Positions 39,601 to 51,600 of a stretch of 64,000 nt of DNA are shown here, piece after piece. Source of the DNA: Congeria kusceri. Lineage: Eukaryota > Mollusca > Bivalvia > Myida > Dreissenidae. The stretch's first letter is position 1; each line of letters opens with the position of its first letter. The position numbers were made by a program, and so were the translations under genes. The notes under the pieces are model-generated. The model was not told the DNA's origin, did not search any database, and worked only from the letters and a program-made list of their open reading frames with translations. The stretch is from contig CM051025.1 in assembly GCA_027627225.1 (NCBI GenBank), forward strand, positions 58,873,681 to 58,937,680, in the 5' to 3' direction.

Positions 39601-42600
39601 AATTTGTATGGATGATTTATTGTATTCCATACATGACGTCATCTCACTACCAACGTGCGGGTTTATGTGAATATTTAAAAAATAATGTTTTTGTGATTTA
39701 TGACGATTAAAAATAATAAACTACATACGTTCTTGGTATCAAATTGTTTGTTTTGTTGAATCTGATTCATTTTGTACTAAAACTCTTGACTTTATAGTTG
39801 ATTCTGAATAATATAACGTACCTCCAAACATTGACTGATATAAACGCTAGTGTACCTCCAAACATTGACTGATATAAATGCTAGTGACCTGATATAAAAA
39901 AATATATCAGGCACCTTTGTATCAGGCCGATATCAGCATAGTGGTATGATAAAATGTTTAAGATAGTTCAGCAACCATGATGACATAATCAATTTACATG
40001 ATTAATCTACACAAAACCATAAATGTAATGAAGATTAATGACAAATCATTTATAAATATATGGAAGAAAATCAAATCGAAATTGGTTGGTTTAGTATCAA
40101 CAATCAAATAGGGACAATCACAATCGATTGATCGATGCATCGAAAGAATCGTTGAGCTCAAATTCTTTACCTGGTGGAAAAGTGATTTCCTCAGTTTCTC
40201 AATGTCAATGTGGTCCTTGTTCATCACAAACCCCACAATCTTGTTGACGAGGGGCATGTCTGCCCGGTCTCTGTTCCCAGTCATGCGCTGCTTCAGCCAG
40301 TTCAGTCTGTTTGCACTGGCTATCTCTTTGGAAAGTTGCTCCAGGGACTCTTTCTGTTAGGCCAAGAAAAACAAGAGCTGTCTCAGAACAAAGCGCTCCA
40401 CTATTCAACCGCTTTGTCAAAGTTATGGGCCTTTATCACTACAAAAAAGGGGCATAAATCTGCTACAATGCTGGTTACAGTTACTTGCCTTGGCCAGAAA
40501 TCTTACATAATGACCCTGAAGGCATGTGTGAAGTTGAAAGCATACACTTTTTGTGATATCTGCTAACAATTAAACACCACATGAACATTTATTTTGATTT
40601 ATTACAAACATCTGAGTCAGGTGTTTAACATTTATTTCTATACTAAACATGAACAAACTAGAACAAATAATAATCTGTTCACCTTCTTATATTTCCCATG
40701 CTTTCTCCTGGTCTGTGACTTGGTGTCCATGTTTTCCAGGGTGAGCCTCACTCTGGCATCTTGGACCCCGGAATCTGACCACTCCTCCTCTATAGTTGGC
40801 ACCTCCCCTTTCCCATACACCTTGACAACAGGCTCAGCCCCATCCGGCCTGTCAGCAACTGATGCTCCACCCACTTGGCCAACGGAGGCTTCCGATTGAC
40901 CAGTTTCTTGACCTTTGCTTGCTCTGACCTCCCCTGCCTCTTGCGGCTTATCAGTTGCAGCAGCTCTAGCAGCAGCAGAAGTAGCTTTTACTGCATCTAT
41001 GAACAAAAACATTTAGGCATTTACTTGTATTTTTTTATCAAATTAATAAAATAAATACAGGAAATTCAAATTCTGTCGCTGAGGTTAAGTTTTGTTGTAG
41101 CTATATTTATCAGTTCTTATACATGAATATTATTCAATAATCAAGTATCATCTCTTGTACCTGAAACATATTCAATGTGATTACAGGTTCAATGAAAATT
41201 ACATTCAGGACTTTAATTCTTGTAAATTTACACGTACAAATTAACACATACATTCTTTACACTTCATTTATTTATAGTTCAGTGGTTAAAAATTTAGATC
41301 ATAAACTAAGCATACCTTTCTGCTTCCTGATATTCTCCAAGACTGAATTGATGGCGAAATCCCACCTGGATGTAGAGTGCAGCAGACGTGAATTGTTCAG
41401 ATCATTCATGTTGTTCCTCATAGCAGACCTGAGCTCTTTGAACAGGAAGTGACATCGTTCAATGACGGGCGCACATACTTCTTTGTAGGAACCCGCCTGG
41501 TCTTGGTGGGCCTGACAGGCAACACCAAGGGGAAAATGCAATAACGTGAATAATAGTGTTAATATTAAGCATTTCAATTCTAACAAGGAAAATGAACATA
41601 CTACAATGTACACTTATATATTACCTAACTTGCCACATTAGCATAATAACTGCATTCAAACCATTGTTTTAGCATTTTTCTACATTCTAAACAATACTAT
41701 GTCTTTCTTAAACAAAGCTTCTATAAGCCATCTGTTAGTGTTCACAAGATATATGATCATTGTGCACAATGGCCATTATCATTATACAGATGTTATGCTC
41801 TGCACAAGGCAAACTAGCAAAAGGATTATTAGCTCCATAAATATTGATGAATATTTGTTGTTTGAAGTCTTATTCAAATCCTTTTAATACTTTTTGAGTT
41901 AACGGTCTGCTCTGCACAATAAATGGGACAGAAAGACACCATACTACCGAAGTACTGACCTAAAGATACATTGACACTGACCTTAATAAGGGCTCGTTTG
42001 ACCTGCCCAATGACCCGGAGCAGCTCTATGATGGACCGAGGGAGCGTCTGCTTGGTGATGTCCCCTTGTGTTGTCTGATCCACCAGACCCAAAACGACAT
42101 GACCGAGGTCCAGGTGCTTGATAAGTAGGGCCAGCAACAGCCTGGTGAACAACAGAACAATGAGCAATGTCATCTGGGTACTATAGTAGTGATGCGTCGT
42201 GATAAAACCGGTCTTAATGCATGTGCGTAAAGTGTCGTCCCGGATTCCCGCACAGGCTAATCCAGGACGACACTTTCCGCCTACAGTGGATTTATGTTTA
42301 GAAGAGACTTCCTTGAAACAGAAAATACCATACAAGTGGAAAGTGCCGTCCTGGATTAGCCTGTGCGGACTGCACAGGCTAATCCGGGACGACACTTTAT
42401 GCACATGCATTAAGACCGGTTTTCTCACGACGCGCCACAGTAATTTTTACCCTTATTTAAAGAAGTCCGGTAAAAGGACCCTTTCCCAATACAAAATGCG
42501 GTGAATTTTTCCCAATTGGAATGAAACAATTGTGGCGCGTTGTGAGAAAACCGGTCTTAATGCATGTGTGTAAAGTGTCGTCCCGGATTAGCCTGTGCAG

Positions 42601-45600
42601 TCCGCACAGGCTAATCCAGGACGGCACTTTCCGCTTGTATGGTATTTTCTGTTTCAAGGAAGTCTCTTCTAAACATAAATCCACTGTATGTGGAAAGTGC
42701 CGTCCTGGATTAGCCTGTGCGGACTGCACAGGCTAATCCGCGATGACACTTTACCACCAGTTTTATCACGACGCGCCACAATTCTGAATTCTGAAGTGAC
42801 AAAATCCGAAATACTTAGAAAATAGGCATTGAAGTTGTTACTCATGAAATTAGTTGTATGGTTATAGATAAAAACATTAAACTACTACCTGGTAAGTAAT
42901 ATAACACTAGCTTAAGTAACTAAACTAAATTACTTCATTAATGTTTCCCAATAAGCGATATTTCAGAAAATTAAATTCCCAGTCTGATGGGTACTGGACA
43001 CATTCCCAAAGTAGTGAAGAAAACCTCTGTACTGGGATGTATAGGATCTGACACGAGTTGTCATTTCATACCATATTTTATAAAACGAGTTCAGGAATTT
43101 TGTTAGTAAGCGAGCCTTTACAAGCCAACTAAATGAATCAAGTCCTGACTTTCTGAATGTCTATGCATTGTCAGTCAAACAATGTTGATTGTCAATTGTC
43201 ATAACCCTAGTTTCAAATTTTGTTTCATATCAATAAGTTTGATCACTTTTGTAGTCAGCCAGACTATACCAATCAGCAAATCTGGAGTATGAATTCAAAA
43301 ACACAACCCCCTCAAACAGTTTATAAAAACTCCTCATTTCCATAAAGATCCAGTTCATTTTAGCAGAATTTGTTCATAAAGTGTAGCATTCAAAAGGTGA
43401 TAATCAACTGAAAGGAGGGTGAACCTCTGCCAAGGACTGTGTATATAACCGTTACCTGCCGACTTCCTCGACCGGATGATCAGAGCTGAAGCTGCCTGGG
43501 AGGGAGATATTGTGTTGCCGTGAGTAACGCTCCGTCATGATTAAGAACGCCTTCACTGCAGGGTCCTGACTCCGCCCTTCCGCCAGGGCCACCAGGAAGG
43601 GCCTCGAGGCATCGGGTATCGATGACTGCCTGTCAAACAGGGCCTCCTTGTCTGTGTGGGTGGTTGGCGTGATCTCTGCAGAGGACTGCATTCCACCACC
43701 TGGATGAGTCACTGGGTAAAGAATTAAGTATTTACTTGAATGTATGTTCATGATTAACTGATAAATTTAAAGTTTTGATAACATATTAATGTCAGTCTTT
43801 ATCAGGTTCAAAAGTAAATTTCACTGTCAACGATTTTGCAATGAAAATAACATGAATGGAATTGAAAACAAAGTAAATTAAGCAACTAAGTAATGGAAGT
43901 GAATAAGAAATAAGCAAACACAAATAACAGATTTACAAAATAATAATGGAACATTTAATATTAAACTTGTGAGCATAAACAACTGGAAGCAAACCCTTCA
44001 TTTCTAAATGCATCCTCACCAGTTCCAGAGGTGGTTGTGACACTGGACGACCTGCTTTCCCCCTTCTCCTCCTCGAATGGATTCCTCAACTGCAGCAGCT
44101 GCAGTCCCCCGCGGAAGAAGTCTGACTCAAGCCAGTGGCTTGTCTCCATCTCCTCATTAGAGAGTGGCGTGGAGCGCGCCAGGTGGGAGGCGTGTAGCCC
44201 CAGTAGGAGGCTCAGGGTGCGTTCAGTGTCCATCAGTGGCGAGGAGGCGTTGCTTGTGTCTGTCAGCTGGATGATGTCCTTGTCAGGCTGCAGGGAAAAA
44301 ACAAGGAATGATTAGTCAAGGCAAAGACTTTCAATGAAGTTATAATTGTAATTATTATATCTTGAAAAATTTTATGTTAGCTAGATGATGTTCTTGTCAG
44401 GCTGGGGTGGGATAACTCGAAAGACATGGATTTTCAAAGAAGTTATAATTTTATTCTTTATACCTTGAAAAGTAAGATGGCAGCTGGATAATGACTGAGA
44501 CTGTCAGGCTGTGGTGGGTTAACGGAATTAAGAGTGAAGGCAAAGACTTTTAAGGTAGTTATTATTTCATGTGAAATTTGAGATAATGTTAATTGGCAAA
44601 CATTTCTTAGAATATGTCTCCCACATGTCTGATGAGTGTCCTACCTCCACATACTGCCCCACATAGAAAGCCTGCATCATTTCCCGAGCCTCCAGGGAAT
44701 GGTGGGCGTTCTCAAATGCCACGGAGGCATCTTGGCCTGCCGACGCTGTCAGAACTTCCCAGCCGCATGGAGCCTGCAATGAACAAGTGTTCTTTATACT
44801 ACAGCTGTTTGCTTTAAGTTAAATACCAAACTGTTAAAATGTTGTGTATACAGCAGCTTATGTTAAGTAATCTAAGAGTAAACATTTTCTGAGTAGCAAG
44901 TGTAATTATTCACAACTTTGAATTAAAGCAATCACTTCCACAACTGGAAGCCATAAAAGAATGCGAGAAACTCACAAGCACAGCTGTACAACTTTTTACA
45001 CATTCAACATATGTCAATGTTTCCAATACAAGTTAAACCAAAAAATCTCCTGAAATCCAATGATTTCCTATTACACAATTTAACAAAACATCGTCAAATT
45101 TCGTTCATGTTGAATTTGAGTTGCAAAAAGGACACACAAGTTTTACTATACTGAACCAAAAAATAAACTTTTCCTAAAGTACATGCCACTTTTCACGGTT
45201 ATTAAAAAAGATGTACACACATAAATACATGTGATTATTGTAAAATCGTTCTACTTTGCAAAATCGACCAGTCAATCTCAGTCGATTCATAAGACAAACA
45301 TATACAACAAACAGAATATTTCATTCAAAACCATTCAAACGTAAAAAATTATCTACATTCAAACTTAGAGGTTTCTTCTTTGGCTCAGTATAAATTAGTG
45401 ACAAGTTTTTTAATACCTTGGTTTTGAAGTCTTGGATGTCGTACACCTTGCCGTGCAGGACCACCCACATGCCTCCGTCCTTGTTGTGATTCTCAAGGTC
45501 AGCCCTTCGGATGATCTGAACATCCTCGGGCGATTTCTGTGACACCTTGTCACTGTTCTGACCTAAGAGAAATGAACATGAATTATGTTTAAAGGAATAT

Positions 45601-48600
45601 ATGGCATAGTCAAAACTTATTACTTAGATTAAAGGGACTTGTTCACATATATTTTTATTTAAAAAAAATGCCATTAAACGTTTTCACTTGTCCAATTAAA
45701 GCATATGAAATAAAAAGCCAAGTACTTTAACAAAAAAAAACAGAAAAAAAAACAGAAAAAAAGTTACTCCCACCGGGGTTCGAACCACAGACCACCAGAT
45801 CAAAAGTCTAACTCGTCAACTCTCGGCCATTTCGAATTATTGACGGTGTATTTTTTACTTTACTTTATACGGCATGGTCAAAACTTATTACTTAGATTAA
45901 AGGGACTTGTTCACATATATTTTTATTTAAAAAAAAATGCCATTAAACGTCTTCACTTGTCAAATTAAAGCATATGAAATAAAAAGCCAAAGTACTTTAA
46001 CAAAAAAAAGAAAAAAAACCAGAAAAAAAGTTACTCCCACCGGGGTTCGAACCTCAGACCACCAGATCAAAAGTCTAACTCGTCAACTCTCGGCCATTTC
46101 GAATTATTGACGGTGTATTTTTTACTTTACCCAAGTGATTCATGCATTTTTTACAATTTCAACGAAAAAAATGGAAACAGTCCAAATTTGTCCATCGTTA
46201 AGCCTTACAAACGCTTTATAATTTTATCCATTATAACTCATGATTACTCATTAGTGAAACGATACATATGGTATATTTTTAGGTCTATGGAGTTATTTCA
46301 CTCCTTTAGATACACTGTTCATTGATTTTTCAGATCTGAGAAACAAAGTTTTTTAACTGTCAATTTGGCAGATTTGGGGGATAGTGCATTATTTGAAGGA
46401 AATTTCGCTTGGGGATGATGTCTATATATTAGGTCTTTGCTATAAAACCGTGACTCACTCCACACCCCAGGCCACGCCAAGTCCTCCTTTTCCTCCCTAT
46501 ACAAGCCGGGAGCCAGCATGTTAAACTTGTCTAGGATATCAAGAATCTGCTCCAAGACGGGAACCGCACCAGCCATTTCCACAACAACTGGACTTTTCAG
46601 CTGCAGCAGCACCAAGCAAGTCAACATCTCCGGTAGCAACACTCCTGGGAAATAACATACAAGTTTAGGTTACAAAAGATTAATTATTATTAAATAAAAT
46701 CTTGACAGAAAAATGAAACGCATCCCAGATATACAAGCTAAGAAGTCCACAGTTATGACTTGGCAAAAACGTTTAAACATGGACATCTAAACATATAATG
46801 GTTGTAACAACTACATGTATAACCTATACAATTACATAAAAAGTTAAACATTCCATAAAAGACCCACAAAAGAAAATCTGCCTTTAAGAATTTTCCATAA
46901 TTTATTTATTGTTATAAAATTCTGACTATGTAAATAACACAAAGACAAGTCCGCACACGCTAATCTGGGACAACACTTTCCGCCTACAGTGGATTTATGT
47001 TTAGAAGAGACTTCCTTGAAACAGAAAATACCATAAAAGCTGAAAGTGTCGTCCTGGATTTCCCTGTGCGGACTGCACAGGCTGATCCAGGATGACACTT
47101 TACCCAGATGCTTTAAGCCCAGGTTTCCCACGACATTCCTCAAAAAGAACGTGTCTTCATTTGTTAAAGTATATTTTAGCTAAAAGTGGAAAATATCAGG
47201 GCAGGTTAATAATACGGGTGCCCTTACCTGTGACATCACTGGTGATTATCCTGGAGACTAGAGAGAAGTGTTTCCCGCTGTTGGAGGCCAGGCTGGACCC
47301 TAGGGGCAGTATGTCGGTCACATGGTTACACAGCAGGCCGATGTACTTCCTGAGCAAGCAACCAGAGCCCAGCAACTCTGAATCTGCAAAATGAATACGT
47401 ACACTGTAAACAATAATATATGTATTATTGATATTATGTTCAGCGAGCCATCTTGAGCGCCACAGCAACTCCTTTTGAAGATACAGTGTTTTGAACTGGT
47501 TTCATTTGTTCTTTGCTTTTTTTATTAAAATTTATTTGAATGCCAATCATGATAAGTATAGAAACAACAATTATTTTTTTCATGTGCTATTAGTTATAGA
47601 GAATAACAGGTTACTGCCTGGTCTTGTGTAATATATCAGGTGAGGTGTAGAATAATATAACGGCGAGGCTTGCCGTTCACGTACATGTAGTTATGGATTT
47701 CTAAAAGTTGACTGAATAATACCTTATTATTAACATTTCGTAATGATAAGTGAACTGTTTTCACTACGAATACATAGATTACACGCATGCTCATTCATAA
47801 AATACTGAAAATGCGAACTGAAATGGATTGCAACGATCAATTTCATCGGAGAACACACAATGCCGAATTGTTTGGAGACGCCATTTTGGAGTTGTGTATT
47901 GAAATTGACATTTCCAAGATCGTGTCAATATTGACAGTATTTGACTATAGTGTGTTCAATTTTTGGTAATAATGTTTTTGGTTCAACATAAACTGATGCT
48001 GTGTACTGACTTTTAGTGCATTTATTATGAATGTATAGAAATAAATTTGTATGGATGAATGAATTATTGTGTTCCATAGATGACGTCATATCACCACCAA
48101 AGTGCGGGTTTATGTGAATATTTAAAAAAACAATGTTTTTGTGATTTATGATGATTAAAAATAATAAACTATATATGTTCTTGGTATCAAATTGTTTGTT
48201 TTGTTCAATCTGATCCATTTTTACTGAAACTGTTGACTTTATAGTTGATTCCGAATAATATGACGTACCTCCAAACATTGACTGATATAAACGCTAGTGA
48301 CCTGATAAAAAAAAATATATCAGACACCTTTGTCTCAGGCCGATATCAGCACAGTGGTATGATAAAGCGATATATCATGTTCCAGAACAGAACAATATAG
48401 GTTATTGATGCTCAATACAAAACTTATGCTGAATAAAAGAGCTGACAAAGTTTATCTACATGTAGACATATAATTAGTACATTCTCAATAAGGCCATTTT
48501 CAAAGTCCTAGAACACTGATACTAATAGTTACAAATATGCCGTGTAAATGTCAGTACAGTCCTGAAGATCTCCCGAGATAATGATACTTACCCAGGTCTG

Positions 48601-51600
48601 ATGGCAAAGTTAGGAAGCCGTGTTTTGGGAACATTCTCGCCACAAGAAGCCTTTGGAACTGCAGCAGAAGATCAAGACTGGGCGACGAGTCTCGTATCAC
48701 CGTCTCCTCCATCTTGACCACACCATCCCGGGCAAGGTCGTGTAGCAACAGCTGCGTGTGCAGGGACGAGTTCCTGGAATGTTTAATAGGTGATTTTAAA
48801 AAATCGAAAATATAGAACACAAGAAGTAGAATGGAAAGTACATTGTATGGGCAAGGTCATGTAGCAACTGCTGTGTGTGAAGAAACAAGTTCCTAGAAAC
48901 AATGTTCATAATCATATTAAAATTAAACGAGTGAAATTCTACTCATTAACTGTCAACCTGTTTACAATAAGTCCATGTACAAATGATTGTAACAAAGTTT
49001 CAAATGCAATGAATGGAATCAATTAATGAAACAAAAATTGGGCCATATCCACAAAGCTCCTATGAAAATTCCTAGCTTAAGTCATATTTAAGTGAACAAT
49101 TTTCTTTGAGGAAAATAAATATTTTATATCTGAATTATGGTTGTAAGAACCATCTATTGAATCGTTACAAGACTTGAACCATGCGAGAACAAATACACTT
49201 TCAATCGACCAGCCACAGACTTAATGAATTTTATGATTCTAAGACATGTTCTCAAGTTTTCACTAAGAAACATTGTGAAAATGGGCCAAGGATTTTAAAC
49301 ATCATAGTACATATCACTATTATAATGACAGAGACTGCTCTCCCCCTATCCTACTATTATAATGACAGAGACTGCTCTCCCCCTATCCTACTATTATAAT
49401 GACAGAGACTGCTCTCCCCCTATCCTACTATTATAATGACAGAGACTGCTCTCCCCCTATCCTACTATTATAATGACAGAGACTGCTCTCCCCCTATCCT
49501 ACTATTATAATGACAGAAACTGCTCTCCCCCTATCCTACTATTATAATGACAGAGACTGCTCTCCCCCGATCCTACTATTATAATGACAGAGACTGCTCT
49601 CCCCCTATCCTACTATTATAATGACAGAGACTGCTCTCCCCCCATCCTACTATTATAATGACAGAGACTGCTCTCCCCCTATCCTACCTCAATAACTGCT
49701 CAATGAGCTGCAGCAGGGGGATGGTGGCGCTGGCATCCTCCCCCTCCACTCTAGCCTCGATCTTCACGGGAGCCCCCGTTTCCAGGCTTCCCTTCCTGCT
49801 GCCCTTCCTGCTTTCCTTCCCACTGGTGTTCTGCGAAATCAGCAGGAAATAGAGATACACTGAAACTTCGCTCAATCGTGATCAGTTATTTCCAAATATA
49901 CAATACATCGAGAATTGGCCATGGATCCTGATTTTTTTTTCACACACTTTTACTAAAAAATTTCCTATTGCTTCCAACTTTCCTAAAGAAATCCAGTTTG
50001 GTCAGGATTTTTGAGCCTACAATGCTACTCTTTCATTGACACCTGTATTGTGCGAAAAACAATAACTTGACCTACTCAACATCAAAGGGTAACAGTCTGA
50101 CATCATCAGCTCAAATCGTGCGTGCCACCCATGGCAACGTCTTCTAAACCTACGTTAGTTACATGGATAACACTATTTGCACACAAAATATCACACACAA
50201 AAGGAGGAAATCATCCCCAAGTAGGAACAATCAAACTTCTTCATACCTTTTTCTCCTCTATGGAGTCAGGCTCCTTAATGGCCGCCTCCATTGCAAACTC
50301 TAGGCCGCCGTCCGCCATTAGGCTGCTCACCAGCAGGTTGGTCATGAACTGCTGCCCGGTGCTCATGCCTCCCGCCTCCGCATGGCCTGGTGTATGTGTG
50401 GGGTGGAAGTTATTAACATAGATACAACAACAGTGATCCATTTACGTTTATGAGAATAGTGATGAACTTATTTGGTTCTGCTATATCATCTTGGTATATA
50501 ATGATTTTTTGGTCCATATAACTGCATATTTCATAGTCAGTAAGTAAATAATTGTATAGTATTAATTTAATTAAATGTAATTGAAAAACATAAGAGCAAA
50601 AATTGATACTTACTGGTTAGTAACTTCCTATCAAAATCGCTTCTTCATTTAATATATACAAAATGATCCATGTTTGTATCATTAACACAGCTGTTTAACA
50701 GGCCTCCTGGGTCAATATACATTTTATTATTTGAAAACACCATATTTTTCAGACAAACGTTGATTCTTTTATAAAAACTTGATTCTAAAACATACTGATT
50801 GTTTGGACAAACTAACTGAGGTATAATGCTTTTACATATGAACATCCCATAACTACAAAATCGATCAAAGTGCCCAACCAACCTCCAGCCGAGAGAAGGG
50901 TAGAGAGAGTTCGCGCCCTCTCTTCAGCGGTGGGCAGAAGTATAGACCAGCCATTCTGCAGCGTGTTCTGTGCTGCCATCTGGACGGTGGAGATAACTCC
51001 GCTATTGCTGGCAAGGGAGACAATTCTCCTCTTGAGGCTGGTCACCAGCGAGCTGCCGGGGTTCAAACCAAGTTGCTCCAGACTCTCATTGTGAGAAATG
51101 GCAGCATGCAGCTGGAAAAACAAAGTATGAGTTAATGTTTACTACCTCGGTAAATAATTGCTTACAGACTGATATTATATAATTTAACATTATTTTGTGG
51201 GGATTCTGAGGCAAGAGGTGTCAAACCATTGCTTCTACAGTAACTCATTCTAGTAGATACAAAAAGCATTATTATTCAACAGAAGTATAAAACGTGCATA
51301 AAACCACTGAGGGTCTAACGTTGCTTCAACACTGCTTCTACAGTAACACATAGAATGTGCAATAACATTCAACATTAATAAAAAAACATATGGTATAAAA
51401 CCGCAGAGATTCTACAAGGTAGTATACAACTATGAACACTACAATAAAGTGTGACAATAAACAGATTAAAAAGTTTGTAAAAGTATGCAAAACATAAACC
51501 ACTACCTGCAGATTAAGAAGATTGAGGCCCGCGACTGCCATGCACTCTTTCTCCTGCGGTGGTGGCCAGTCCGTCTGTGCATCCATCCCTTCGCAGACCT

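Noticed and set aside
41874..42190. A 184-codon minus-strand frame starting within the palindromic element
   Set aside because: It fuses element sequence to exon 42141-41982 only because the acceptor region happens to be open. The exon has a good CAG at 42142.
45321..45416. Extension of the cytochrome-b5-like exon to a stop at 45321
   Set aside because: GTATTA donor and in-phase continuation in exon 44773 (APCGWEVL, the b5 heme loop) show that this is intron read-through.
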